A stretch of 64,000 nucleotides of DNA from Streptomyces cyaneus (GTDB lineage Bacteria; Actinomycetota; Actinomycetes; Streptomycetales; Streptomycetaceae): positions 868,001 through 932,000 of the forward strand of contig NZ_ML138678.1 in assembly GCF_004028635.1 (NCBI RefSeq), written 5' to 3'. Under the pieces are notes generated by a model, which saw only the letters and a program-made list of their open reading frames with translations, had not been told where the DNA came from and ran no database searches. Numbering within the stretch: the stretch's first letter is position 1; each line of letters opens with the position of its first letter. Below are positions 52,537 through 61,771 of the stretch, piece by piece. The position numbers and the translations under genes were made by a program.

Positions 52537-53840
52537 GCCTCCCCCTCGTCCTCGGTGCGATCGCCCTGGTGGTCGTCGCCTGGCTCGCCGCCTGCGCGGA
52601 GGCGGGCCTGGCGCGCGTCTCCAGCTTCCGCGCCGAGGAGGCCGTACGCAGCGGCCGGCGCGGCAGCGAGAAGCTCGCGCTCGTCGCCGCCGACCCGACC
52701 CGCTATCTGAACGTGGCGCTGCTGGTGCGCGTGGCCTGTGAGATGGCCGCCGCCGCGCTCGTCACGTACGCCTGCCTCCAGGAGTTCGACAGCACCACCG
52801 AGGCCCTGCTGGTGGCGATAGCGGTCATGGTGCTGGTGTCGTACGTCGCCGTCGGGGTGTCCCCGCGCACCATCGGCCGCCAGCATCCGCTGAACACGGC
52901 GACGGCGGCGGCGTATGTGCTGCTGCCGCTCGCGCGGATCATGGGTCCGATCCCGTATCTGCTGATCCTCATCGGTAACGCCCTCACGCCCGGCAAGGGC
53001 TTCCGCCGCGGCCCGTTCGCCTCCGAGGCGGAGCTGCGGGCGCTGGTCGACCTCGCCGAGAAGGAGTCGCTGATCGAGGACGATGAGCGCCGTATGGTGC
53101 ACTCGGTCTTCGAGCTGGGCGACACGCTGGTGCGCGAGGTCATGGTCCCGCGCACCGACCTGGTCGTGATCGAGCGCTACAAGACGATCCGTCAGGCCCT
53201 CACCCTCGCCCTGCGCTCCGGTTTCTCGCGTATCCCGGTCGTCGGGGAGAGCGAGGACGACGTGGTGGGGATCGTGTATCTGAAGGACCTGGTCCGCAAG
53301 ACGCACATCAGCCGGGACGCGGAGAGCGAGCTGGTGTCCACGGCCATGCGGCCCGCCGCCTTCGTCCCGGACACCAAGAACGCCGGCGACCTGCTGCGCG
53401 AGATGCAGCAGGAGCGCAACCACGTGGCCGTCGTCATCGACGAGTACGGCGGAACCGCCGGCATCGTCACCATCGAGGACATTCTCGAGGAGATCGTCGG
53501 TGAGATCACCGACGAGTACGACCGTGAGCTGCCGCCGGTGGAGGAGCTGGGCGAGGACCGTTACCGGGTCACCGCCCGCCTGGACATCACCGACCTCGGC
53601 GAGCTGTACGGCCTCGACGAGTACGACGACGAGGACGTGGAGACGGTCGGCGGGCTGCTGGCGAAGGCGCTGGGCCGGGTGCCGATCGCCGGGGCGTCGT
53701 CGCTGGTCGAGCTGCCGGACAGCCGTGAGCTGCGGCTGACGGCGGAGGCGGCGGCCGGGCGGCGGAACAAGATCGTGACCGTGCTCGTGGAGCCGGTGGC
53801 CCCCGCCGGGTCCCTTCAGGAGGAGACGAAGCCGGAGTGA
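52533..53840 (+). CDS. CorC/HlyC-type membrane protein with CBS domains
   Basis: 435 residues. An N-terminal DUF21 membrane domain (about 1-150, three to four helices) precedes a CBS pair ([18 protein letters not shown]...; [27 protein letters not shown]) and a C-terminal CorC_HlyC domain. These proteins act in Mg/Co efflux; the 'hemolysin' name is historical. It is co-translated with ybeY and mmcQ. Confidence 0.92.
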   Translation: MSLPLVLGAIALVVVAWLAACAEAGLARVSSFRAEEAVRSGRRGSEKLALVAADPTRYLNVALLVRVACEMAAAALVTYACLQEFDSTTEALLVAIAVMVLVSYVAVGVSPRTIGRQHPLNTATAAAYVLLPLARIMGPIPYLLILIGNALTPGKGFRRGPFASEAELRALVDLAEKESLIEDDERRMVHSVFELGDTLVREVMVPRTDLVVIERYKTIRQALTLALRSGFSRIPVVGESEDDVVGIVYLKDLVRKTHISRDAESELVSTAMRPAAFVPDTKNAGDLLREMQQERNHVAVVIDEYGGTAGIVTIEDILEEIVGEITDEYDRELPPVEELGEDRYRVTARLDITDLGELYGLDEYDDEDVETVGGLLAKALGRVPIAGASSLVELPDSRELRLTAEAAAGRRNKIVTVLVEPVAPAGSLQEETKPE

Positions 53841-54196
53841 CCCCTCAGGAGCTGCGCACGTTCTGCCTGTCGTTCAACGCGACCGTGGAGGACTTCCCGT
53901 TCAACCCGGAGACCTCGGTCTTCAAGGTGCTGGGCAAGCTCTTCGCCCTGACGAACCTGGACGCGCGGCCCCTGACGGTCAATCTGAAGTGCGACCCGGA
54001 TGACGCGGTACGCCTGCGCGGTGAGTACCCGGGCCTGATCGTCCCCGGCTGGCACATGAACAAGCGGCACTGGAACACGGTGACGGTCGACGGCGAGCTC
54101 CCGGACCGTCTCGTCCGGGAGCTCGTCGAGGACTCGTACGACCTGGTCGTGGCCGGTCTACCGAGAGCCGACCGGCTCCGCCTCGACCGCCCCTGA
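53837..54196 (+). CDS. MmcQ/YjbR-family protein
   Basis: 119 residues. The pattern FPFNPETSVFKVLGKLFALTNLD, then YPGLIVPGWHMNKRHWNTVTVD, is characteristic of the YjbR fold (CyaY-like, possibly DNA-binding). The GTG start overlaps the stop of the CBS gene. The last 39 bp overlap the convergent MFS gene. Confidence 0.88.
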   Translation: MTPQELRTFCLSFNATVEDFPFNPETSVFKVLGKLFALTNLDARPLTVNLKCDPDDAVRLRGEYPGLIVPGWHMNKRHWNTVTVDGELPDRLVRELVEDSYDLVVAGLPRADRLRLDRP

Positions 54197-55606
54197 GCCG
54201 GCCGACCGCCAGGTCCGCAGGCCGAGTGCGATCAGGGCCGCGCCGACCAGGAGGATCGCCGCGTCGATCCCCATGACCAGGCGGGTGCCGGACAGCAGGT
54301 CGTCGGAGGTCGTCGCGAGGACGCCCAGCAGCGGGATGCCGATGGTGATGCCGACCTGCTGGGTGGAGGTGACCAGGCCGGTGGCCAGGCCCTGTTCCTC
54401 GTCGGGGACGCCCGAGGTGACCGTCAGGCCGTAGGAGATGATCGCGGCCACGTGGGGCATGCTCGCCAGCGAGACGGCGACCGCGGCGAGCCAGACGGAC
54501 CAGCTGTGCTCGTTCAGGAACAGCAGGGCGATCATGAAGGCGCCCTGGCCGGTGAGCCCGGCGACCAGGGTGCGGCGGGCGCCGAGCCGGCTGACGACCC
54601 TGGGGGTGAGCGAGCCGGCGATCACCGCCATGATCCCCTGGACGCCGAAGACCAGGCCCGTCTCCCAGGCCGACAGATGCAGGATCTCCTGCAGGTACAG
54701 GGTGAGGACGAACACCACCGTCGACATCATCGAGAAGGTGATCAGCCCGCCCAGGTTGCCCCACGCCACCGTGCGGCGGCGCAGCATGGAGAGGGAGACC
54801 AGGGGGGCGTCGGTGCGGGACTCGACCACCGCGAAGGCCGTCAGGAGCGCGATGCCCGCGATCAGCGTCACGACGACGTCGGCGCGGCCGAAGCCGTGGT
54901 CGGCGGCCGTCGTCAGGGCGTAGATCAGGGACAGCAGACCACCGGTGACGGTGATCGCGCCGGGCACGTCCAGGTGCGGGCGGTCGGGGGTACGGGACTC
55001 GGGCAGCAGGCCGGGCGCGAGCGGCAGCACGATCAGCGCGAAGAGGGCGAGCAGGCCCATCGTGGAGCGCCAGCCGAGCGCGTCGGTCAGGACGCCGCCC
55101 GCGACCACGCCGATGGTGAAGCCGAGGGACATCAGCGTCCCGGAGATGCCGAGGGCGCGGTCCCGGGCGGGGCCCTCGGCGAAGGTGGTGGTCAGCAGGG
55201 ACATGCCGGACGGGACGATGACCGCCGCGCCGAGGCCCTGCAGGGCGCGTCCCGTGAGGAACGACGCCGGGTCCCAGGCGAACGTCGCGAGCAGTGAGGC
55301 CGCGGCGAACAGGACGAGTCCGGTGAGGAACAGTTTGCGGCGGCCGTACAGGTCGCCGATGCGGCCGAACAGGAGCAGGAAGCCGCCGGACGGCAGCGCG
55401 AACGCCGTGACCGCCCACTGCAGTGCCGACTGGCTCATGCCGAGGTCGGCGCCGAGGACGGGGAGGGCGACGTTCAGGACGGAGAAGTCGAGCGCGACCA
55501 TGAAGTTCGCGGCGCACAGGACGAACAGGATGAGTTTGTCGCGCGTCGATAATCGGGGGGTGTCGCGCGGCGGGGACGTCGGGGGACTGGTGGGATCGAT
55601 CGCCAT
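54158..55606 (-). CDS. MFS drug exporter (EmrB/QacA, DHA2-like)
   Basis: 482 residues with about 14 membrane helices. Motif C-like ALQGLGAAVIVPSGMSLL and the start FMVALDFSVLNVALPVLGADLGMSQSALQW are typical of DHA2 exporters. The XRE regulator gene is divergent 94 bp away and probably controls it. The pair interrupts the usual mmcQ to cytidine-deaminase order. Confidence 0.9.
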   Translation of the reverse strand: MAIDPTSPPTSPPRDTPRLSTRDKLILFVLCAANFMVALDFSVLNVALPVLGADLGMSQSALQWAVTAFALPSGGFLLLFGRIGDLYGRRKLFLTGLVLFAAASLLATFAWDPASFLTGRALQGLGAAVIVPSGMSLLTTTFAEGPARDRALGISGTLMSLGFTIGVVAGGVLTDALGWRSTMGLLALFALIVLPLAPGLLPESRTPDRPHLDVPGAITVTGGLLSLIYALTTAADHGFGRADVVVTLIAGIALLTAFAVVESRTDAPLVSLSMLRRRTVAWGNLGGLITFSMMSTVVFVLTLYLQEILHLSAWETGLVFGVQGIMAVIAGSLTPRVVSRLGARRTLVAGLTGQGAFMIALLFLNEHSWSVWLAAVAVSLASMPHVAAIISYGLTVTSGVPDEEQGLATGLVTSTQQVGITIGIPLLGVLATTSDDLLSGTRLVMGIDAAILLVGAALIALGLRTWRSAGSGAVEAEPVGSR

Positions 55607-55700
55607 GGGCTAGAGCCTGGGGGTGGTGGAATAGCCGTGGGGAGCGGGAAGTTGTCCTGGTGGTGGCACCACCAGCCAACAGGATGAGGGGGATCCTTTC

Positions 55701-56579
55701 GTGTCGAAGGGCACGCTGAAGAGCCAACGGCAGCGCGAGTTACGCGAGTTCCTGATGAACAGGCGGGCCCGGGTGACACCGGCCGAGGCGGGACTGCCGG
55801 ACGGCGGAGCGCGGCGCCGTACGCCGGGGTTGCGGCGCGAGGAGGTCGCCGTGCTCGCCGGGGTGGGCGCTTCCTGGTACCAGTGGTTGGAGCAGGGGCG
55901 GGACATCTCGGTGTCGCCCCAGGTGCTGGACGCGGTGGCCCGTGTGCTGCGGCTGAGCGACGCCGAGCGCCGGCATCTGTATCTGCTGGCGGGGCTGAAT
56001 CCGCCGGCGCCCGAGGTGGCTGCGCCGGCGCCGCAGGACATGTGCGACGGGCTGCGGCGGCTGATCGACGCGTGGATGCCGCATCCGGCGTACATCATGG
56101 ACAAGTACTACAACGCCGTGCTGCACAGCGAAGCGGCCGCTGCGGTGCTGGGCATGCGGCCCGGCGAGAGATGGAACTGCCTCATCGAGTTCTTCGCGAA
56201 CCCGATGTACCGGTCGCGGCCGAGGAACTGGGACGCGAACGCCCGTACGCTCGTGGCGCAGTTCCGCGCGGCCTGTTCGGCCTCTCCCGACGACGAGGGG
56301 TTCCAGGCCGTACTGGCCGAAGCTAAGGCGTCCAGCCCGGAGTTCAGCACGCTGTGGGAGTTGCGGGACATCGAGGACGCCGGGCAGATCCGCACGGAGC
56401 TGGACCATCCGCTGGTCGGGCTGCTGTGCCTGGAGTCGACGGTGCTGCAGATGCCGGTGCGGCCGGATCTGTCGATCGTCCTGCACACGCCGCTGGACGA
56501 GGCCGACACGGCGGCGAAGTTGGAGTGGCTGGCGTCGCCGGAGGGGCGGCGCGGGGCGATGTACCCCGTGGCCGGTTAG
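55701..56579 (+). CDS. XRE/MmyB-type regulator
   Basis: 292 residues. RRTPGLRREEVAVLAGVGASWYQWLEQG is the HTH, and the MmyB-like domain follows (DAWMPHPAYIMDKYYNAVLHSEAAAAVLG; HPLVGLLCLESTVLQMPVRPDL). The start is GTG. Divergence from the MFS exporter gene suggests it is a drug- or fatty-acid-responsive regulator of that exporter. Confidence 0.88.
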   Translation: MSKGTLKSQRQRELREFLMNRRARVTPAEAGLPDGGARRRTPGLRREEVAVLAGVGASWYQWLEQGRDISVSPQVLDAVARVLRLSDAERRHLYLLAGLNPPAPEVAAPAPQDMCDGLRRLIDAWMPHPAYIMDKYYNAVLHSEAAAAVLGMRPGERWNCLIEFFANPMYRSRPRNWDANARTLVAQFRAACSASPDDEGFQAVLAEAKASSPEFSTLWELRDIEDAGQIRTELDHPLVGLLCLESTVLQMPVRPDLSIVLHTPLDEADTAAKLEWLASPEGRRGAMYPVAG

Positions 56580-56608
56580 GCCGGCAGGTCGCTACGTATG
56601 CTCAGGTC

Positions 56609-56962
56609 ATGACCGACAACAGCGCGCTCGACCCCGAGGACCGCAAGATCATCACCCTGGCCCGTTCCGCGCGGGCCCGCAACGGTGTGCCCGAGGGGGC
56701 GGCCGTACGGGACGAGACCGGCCGTACGTATGTCGCCGGGACCGTTGCCCTGGACTCCCTGAAGCTGAGCGCGCTGCGGACGGCGGTGGCGATGGCGGTG
56801 GCGTCGGGGGCGAAGTCGTTGGAGGCGGCGGCGGTGGTGACGGAGGCGGAGTCGGCGTCGGCGGAGGATCGGGCGGCGGTGCGGGATCTGGGCGGGGCTG
56901 GGACGCCGGTGTTGGTGGCGGGGCCGGACGGGGTGGTGCGGGTTACCGTGACGGCGGGCTGA
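56609..56962 (+). CDS. Cytidine-deaminase-like protein without zinc ligands
   Basis: 117 residues. The frame of the fold is kept (GAAVRDETGRTYVAGTVALDSLKLSALRTAVAMAVASG), but the C/H-A-E motif (here LSALRTA) and the PCxxC motif are absent. A functional deaminase cannot be formed without them, so it is probably a structural or regulatory relic. In Streptomyces such proteins sit in the phoH-ybeY-corC group near era, so this position is conserved even though activity is not. Confidence 0.8.
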   Translation: MTDNSALDPEDRKIITLARSARARNGVPEGAAVRDETGRTYVAGTVALDSLKLSALRTAVAMAVASGAKSLEAAAVVTEAESASAEDRAAVRDLGGAGTPVLVAGPDGVVRVTVTAG

Positions 56963-56972
56963 GGTCGGGGGT

Positions 56973-57085
56973 TCCTCGCCCCCGCCGCCCCTACCCGTCC
57001 CGTCCCCGGGGGCTGCCGCCCCCGGACCCCCGCTTCGGCCCTGAACGGGCCTCGTCCTCAAACGCCGGACGGGCTGAAATACCTG
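56973..57085 (+). repeat. 113-bp Streptomyces intergenic repeat, copy B
   Basis: Reverse-complement copy of 7351-7463 with three differences I can see, two of which keep base pairing in the GGGGGCTGCCGCCCCC stem. It starts 10 bp after the deaminase-like gene and may act as its terminator. Confidence 0.85.
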
Positions 57086-57245
57086 GACGGGCGTTGAGAA
57101 GTGATCGCCCGCGCCGGGCTGGAATACCTGACCGGTGCCCAGAGAGTGACCGCCCCGCACTCCCCCGACGTGTTCCCATCCGACGCGCGAGTGTCAGTGG
57201 CCGGTGCCACGCTGGGGGCATACCGGTCTGCGAAAGGGCATCGTC

Positions 57246-58046
57246 ATGATCACCACTGACCTCTCCCCCGGCTCCCCCTGTTGGCTCGACCTCGGTGCCC
57301 CGGACGTCCGGGCCGCCGCGGCCTTCTACGGTGCGGTGCTCGGCTGGGAGTACGAGTCCATGGGGGAGGCGGAGGACTTCGAAGGCGGGATGTTCAAGAA
57401 GGACGGCAAGACCGTCGCCGGGCTCGGCAAGCTCACCGAGGAGGGGGCGCGTTCGGCCTGGATGATCTACTTCACCGTCACCGACGCGGACGCCACGACG
57501 CAGGCGGTGGAGCGGGCGGGCGGCACCGTGCGGGTGGCGCCGCGGGACCTCGACGACTGGGGTCGGATGGCGCAGTACAACGACCCGCTGGGCGGCCAGT
57601 TCGCCGTCTGGCAGCCGGGGAAGAACTCGGGCTTCGAGCTGGCGGACGAGCCGGGCTCGCTGTCGTGGACCGAGCTGTACACGAGTGACGCCGCGGGTGC
57701 GAAGGAGTTCTACGGCGGTGTCTTCGGCTGGCAGTACAGCGACATGGAGCTGCCGGGCGGTGGGGGCGCCTACACCCTCATCACACCGGACGGGCTGCCC
57801 GAGGAGCGCATGCAGGGCGGGCTCATGGAGCTGCCCGAGGAGAACCTCGTGCTGGCGAACGGGCGGCCGTACTGGCACCCGGTCTTCAACGTCACCGACT
57901 GCGACGCCGCGGTCGCCAAGGTCACCGAGAACGGCGGCAGCGTGCAGATGGGCCCGGAGGACGCGGAGGGCGTCGGCCGACTGGCGGTCTGCGTCGACCC
58001 GGCGAACGCGGACTTCGTGGTGCTGACGCCGGCCACGCCGAGCTGA
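57246..58046 (+). CDS. Two-domain VOC-family protein
   Basis: 266 residues with two tandem VOC halves (SPCWLDLGAPDVRAAAAFYGAVLGWEY and SLSWTELYTSDAAGAKEFYGGVFGWQY). It resembles the large Streptomyces family of putative glyoxalases and hydroxylases. AAAGGG precedes the ATG. Substrate unknown. Confidence 0.87.
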   Translation: MITTDLSPGSPCWLDLGAPDVRAAAAFYGAVLGWEYESMGEAEDFEGGMFKKDGKTVAGLGKLTEEGARSAWMIYFTVTDADATTQAVERAGGTVRVAPRDLDDWGRMAQYNDPLGGQFAVWQPGKNSGFELADEPGSLSWTELYTSDAAGAKEFYGGVFGWQYSDMELPGGGGAYTLITPDGLPEERMQGGLMELPEENLVLANGRPYWHPVFNVTDCDAAVAKVTENGGSVQMGPEDAEGVGRLAVCVDPANADFVVLTPATPS

Positions 58047-58096
58047 CCCCGCAGCGCCGCGTGCCCCCCGGCAGGGCGCTGCGTCCGGGCCGGGCG

Positions 58097-59197
58097 TCAC
58101 GCCGAGCGGCGGAAGCCGATCGTCGGCACTGCCCGCCGCAGCGGCCAAGGTCTCCCCTGTTCCTCCGGCACCAGATCCGCCAGGAACGCGTACCGGCGCA
58201 GGGCCTCGGGGTCCTGCCGGTCGAGGGACTGGACCTTGCGCCACCAGGCGCCGATCTCGGCCCAGCCGGGGGCGGACAGGGAGCCGCCGAACTCCTGGAC
58301 CGAGAGGGCCGCCGTCAGGCCCGCGAAGGCGAGGCGGTCGGCCAGGGGCCAGTCCGCCAGGGTGCCGGTGACGAAGCCGGCCACGAAGACGTCGCCGGCG
58401 CCGGTCGGGTCGAGCGCCTCGACGGCGATCGCGGGGACCTCGGCCGTCTCCCCGGTCCGTCCGTCCACCGCGTACGCGCCCTCCGCGCCGAGGGTGACCA
58501 CGGCGACCGGGACGTACGCGGTAAGGGCGTGGGCCGCCTCGCGCGGGCAGTCGGTGCCCGTGTACCGCATCGCCTCCTGGGCGTTCGGCAGGAACGCCTC
58601 GCAGTGCTCCAGGTCGGCCAGCCCAGCCAGGTCCCACGCCCCCGTGTCGTCCCAGCCGACGTCGGCGAAGATGCGGGCGCCCTTGCTCGCGGCCTGCGCG
58701 ATCCAGGGGGCCCGCTTGCCCGGGACGAGGGAGGCGACTGCGGCACGCGCGCGTGGCGGGCAGTCGGGGGCGGGCTCCTCCGGGGGCGGCTCGTGGCCGT
58801 GGGAGACCATCGTGCGCTCCCCCTCGTACGCCATCGAGACCGTCACCGACGAGTGCCAGCCCGGCACCGTGCGCGACGGCGAGAGGTCGATGCCCTCGCC
58901 GTGCTCCAGCGCGTCCCAGCAGTACTCGCCGTAGTGGTCGTCGCCGAAGGCCGCCGCGAGTGAGGTCCGCAGGCCGAGGCGGGCCAGCGCCGTCGCCATG
59001 TTGGCCACGCCGCCGGGGCTCGACCCCATCCCGCGCGCCCAGGACTCGGTCCCGCGCACCGGGGCCGAGTCGAGGCCGGTGAAGATGATGTCGAGGAAGA
59101 CCGGGCCCGTGAGGTACACGTCCCAGGGCGGGTCGGCGGTCGTGCGCAGGCCGGCGAGGGGGTCGACCTGGGCCCGGCGGTACGGCGCCCCTGTCAT
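58097..59197 (-). CDS. PfkB-family carbohydrate kinase
   Basis: 366 residues. The active-site motif DPTGAGDVFVAGF is complete and the N-terminal substrate motif SSPGGVANMATALARLG is present. The start is ambiguous: ATG (MTGAPYRR) follows GGGAAG, while a GTG 31 codons upstream with GGGAG is also open. The intervening stretch is built of an 18-bp tandem duplication containing the ribosome binding site. Its neighbours degrade glucarate, so a sugar-acid or ribose-like substrate is possible. Confidence 0.88.
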   Translation of the reverse strand: MTGAPYRRAQVDPLAGLRTTADPPWDVYLTGPVFLDIIFTGLDSAPVRGTESWARGMGSSPGGVANMATALARLGLRTSLAAAFGDDHYGEYCWDALEHGEGIDLSPSRTVPGWHSSVTVSMAYEGERTMVSHGHEPPPEEPAPDCPPRARAAVASLVPGKRAPWIAQAASKGARIFADVGWDDTGAWDLAGLADLEHCEAFLPNAQEAMRYTGTDCPREAAHALTAYVPVAVVTLGAEGAYAVDGRTGETAEVPAIAVEALDPTGAGDVFVAGFVTGTLADWPLADRLAFAGLTAALSVQEFGGSLSAPGWAEIGAWWRKVQSLDRQDPEALRRYAFLADLVPEEQGRPWPLRRAVPTIGFRRSA

Positions 59198-59425
59198 GGA
59201 CGACTTCCCTGCCTTGGACGACTTCCCTGCCCTGGACGACGGCCCCTGGGGCGAGGGTCCCTTTCCGTTGGGCGCGGTGGGCGTGGTCACGGTGCGCTCC
59301 CTGACGTGGTGCTGATCTGGCCAGTGTGCACCACAGCACCGACAACGCCACCTCACCACTGACAACGCCACCGCGATCCGGCCCGAGCCCCGCTGGACGA
59401 ACTCACCGGGGCGGCAGGCGAGCCG

Positions 59426-60715
59426 CTACCAGCGAGGCACCGACGGCGTCACCCAGCCGGGGTCGGCGACCCGCATCGCGGCCGCGTCGTCGCGGTCCCG
59501 GAGCGAGCCGTCGTCTTCCAGCCACCGCCGGTGCAGCTCCGCCAGCTTCTCGCGGTCCAGCTCGACACCGAGGCCGGGCGCGTCGGGCACGGCGAGCTTG
59601 CCGCCCTCGAAGGTGAGGCGCTCGGTGAGGACGTCCTCCAACTGCCAGGGGTAGTGGGAGTCGCAGGCATGGTGGAGGTTCGGGACGGTCGACGCCACGT
59701 GGGTCATCGCGGCGAGGGAGATGCCGAGGTGGGTGTTGGAGTGCATGGACACCCCGACGCCGAAGGTGCGGCAGATCGCGGCCAGTTGCTGGGTGTTGCG
59801 CAGCCCGCCCCAATAGTGGTGGTCGGAGAGGACGACCTGGACGGCGTCCCGCGTGAACGCCTCCTTGATCTCCGCGAACGTCGTCACGCACATGTTGGTC
59901 GCCAGCGGCACGTCCGTGCGCGCGGCGACCTCGGCCATGGCGGCCGTGCCGAGGGCCGGGTCCTCCAGGTACTCGAGGACGTCCCCGAGCTCCCGCGCCA
60001 CCCTCAGCGAGGTCTCCACGGACCAGGCCCCGTTGGGGTCGAGGCGCAGTGGGTGCCCGGGGAAGGCCTCCGCGAGGGCCCGTACGGCCGCGATCTCCTC
60101 GTCCGGCGGAAAGACACCGCCCTTGAGCTTGAAGGAGGTGAACCCGTACCGCTCGGTGAACTTCCGCGCCTGCTCGACGACCCCGGCCGGGTCGACGGCG
60201 GCACCCCAGTCGTCCTTCTCGGCCGCGACGCCCTCCGGGTGGTCGGCCCACTTGTAGAAGAGGTACGCGCTGTACTCGACCGCGTCGCGCACCTTGCCGC
60301 CGAGCAGCGCGTGCACGGGCAGCCCGAGCGCCTTGCCGAGCGCGTCGAGGCAGGCGACCTCGAAGCCGGAGACGACGGACAGCCGCAGTTTGTCGGCGGT
60401 CTGGACGCCGCGCAGCCCGCCGACGTCGACCTGCCCCAAGACCCGGGACTGATCGACGGCCACCTCGTCGGCGACGACGAACAGGCCGTTGAGGTCATTG
60501 ACTTGACGACCGATCAGCTTCTTGGCGAAGGGGCGGGCCAGCTCAAGGTACTTGGTGTCGCCGTACGTCTCACCGACGCCGATGGCCCCTCCCGCCGTCT
60601 CGACCTCGACGATCAGGCGGGGTGTGTACGGCTGGTGGACGCCCTGGGTGTTCAGCAGCGGCGGGTCGGCGACCAGGATCGGCGTCAGGCGGACATCGGT
60701 GATCGTGAGGTTCAC
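59426..60715 (-). CDS. gudD: Glucarate dehydratase (enolase superfamily)
   Basis: 429 residues. The mandelate-racemase-group K-x-K (TSFKLKGG), metal ligands (RLDPNGAW, EYLEDPAL, TNMCVT) and catalytic His (SMHSNTHLG) are present. It dehydrates D-glucarate to 5-keto-4-deoxyglucarate. Its start overlaps the end of the next enzyme of the pathway (4 bp), so the two are one operon. Confidence 0.92.
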   Translation of the reverse strand: MNLTITDVRLTPILVADPPLLNTQGVHQPYTPRLIVEVETAGGAIGVGETYGDTKYLELARPFAKKLIGRQVNDLNGLFVVADEVAVDQSRVLGQVDVGGLRGVQTADKLRLSVVSGFEVACLDALGKALGLPVHALLGGKVRDAVEYSAYLFYKWADHPEGVAAEKDDWGAAVDPAGVVEQARKFTERYGFTSFKLKGGVFPPDEEIAAVRALAEAFPGHPLRLDPNGAWSVETSLRVARELGDVLEYLEDPALGTAAMAEVAARTDVPLATNMCVTTFAEIKEAFTRDAVQVVLSDHHYWGGLRNTQQLAAICRTFGVGVSMHSNTHLGISLAAMTHVASTVPNLHHACDSHYPWQLEDVLTERLTFEGGKLAVPDAPGLGVELDREKLAELHRRWLEDDGSLRDRDDAAAMRVADPGWVTPSVPRW

Positions 60716-61650
60716 AGTGCGGCTCCTACGAGGTCGAGTCCGGCGGCGAGCAGGGTGCGGAGGTCGGCCAGGTCGGCGGCCGACGGGTCGGTGAGGGGGG
60801 CGCGTACGGGGCCGACGGGGCGGCCGCGCAGCCTGGCCGCTGCCTTCACCAGGGAGACGGCGTATCCCGGCACCCGGTCGCGGAGTTCGACGAGCGGGAC
60901 GTAGAAGTCGCGCAGCAGCTTGTCGACCGTGCCGTGGTCGCCGCCCTGCAGGGCGGCGAAGAAGGTGTTCGCGATCTCGGGGGCGAAGGCGTGGACGGCG
61001 GAGGAGTAGGCCGGGACGCCGACGGCGGCGTAGGCGCGGGCCTGGATCTCGGCGGTGGCGGCGCCGTTGAAGAAGAGGAAGCCCTCGGGGGCGGCGAGGG
61101 TGAGGCGCTGGAGGCGGTCGAGGTCGCTGTGGCCGTCCTTGAGGCCGATGACGTTCGGGGTACGCGCGATGCGCTTCAACGACCCGGCGGTGAAGGCGAC
61201 TTGGCCGCGCTGGTAGGCGACGAGGGGCAGCCGGGTCCGGGCCGCGAGCTGCTCCAGCTGGGCGACCAGGCCGTCCTGCGGGGCGGCGACGAGGTAGTGC
61301 GGCAGGACGAGGAGGGCGTCGGCGCCGGCCTCCTCGGCGATGCGGGCGAACCGGGCGGCCTGCGCCCAGCCGTAGCCGGTCCCGGCGACGACGGGCACGC
61401 GCCCGCCCGCTTCCTCGACGGCGATCGAGACGACCTGCCGGTACTCGTCCTCGTCCAGCGAGAAGAACTCGCCGGTGCCGCAGGCGGGGAAGACGGCGCC
61501 GGGGGCGGTGGCGATCTGGGCGGCGACATGGGCGCGGAAGCCGTCCGGGTCCAGCGAGCCGTCCTCGTGGAAGCTCGTGAGCGGGAACGACAGCACCCCT
61601 TGCGCCATGCCGTCCCGCAAGCGCCGGACCGTGTCCGTCTCGAGACTCAC
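60712..61650 (-). CDS. kdgD: 5-dehydro-4-deoxyglucarate dehydratase
   Basis: 312 residues of the DapA superfamily. The Schiff-base lysine is in VIGLKDGHSD, with CGTGEFFSLDEDEY and YQRGQVAF. It converts 5-keto-4-deoxyglucarate to 2-oxoglutarate semialdehyde plus CO2. The GTG start (VSLETDTV) is chosen for its GAGGTGG box; the longer frame upstream overlaps the promoter. First gene of the kdgD-gudD operon. Confidence 0.92.
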   Translation of the reverse strand: MSLETDTVRRLRDGMAQGVLSFPLTSFHEDGSLDPDGFRAHVAAQIATAPGAVFPACGTGEFFSLDEDEYRQVVSIAVEEAGGRVPVVAGTGYGWAQAARFARIAEEAGADALLVLPHYLVAAPQDGLVAQLEQLAARTRLPLVAYQRGQVAFTAGSLKRIARTPNVIGLKDGHSDLDRLQRLTLAAPEGFLFFNGAATAEIQARAYAAVGVPAYSSAVHAFAPEIANTFFAALQGGDHGTVDKLLRDFYVPLVELRDRVPGYAVSLVKAAARLRGRPVGPVRAPLTDPSAADLADLRTLLAAGLDLVGAAL

Positions 61651-61771
61651 CGAGCCCACCTCGCTATCTCCCCATGTAGACATCATCCACGTATGAAAAT
61701 GGAGATTAGATACGCGAACGGTGACAGTCAATGGCGCGGTCGATCCGATTCGAGCCGATTACGATCGCCCC
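61651..61771. promoter_or_regulatory. Divergent kdgD/IclR control region
   Basis: A comparatively AT-rich 120 bp. ATCTCC (61666-61671) and GGAGAT (61701-61706) are inverted across 29 nt, with CATACGTGGATGATG between. It is the likely regulator target, but the consensus is not known to me. Confidence 0.35.
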
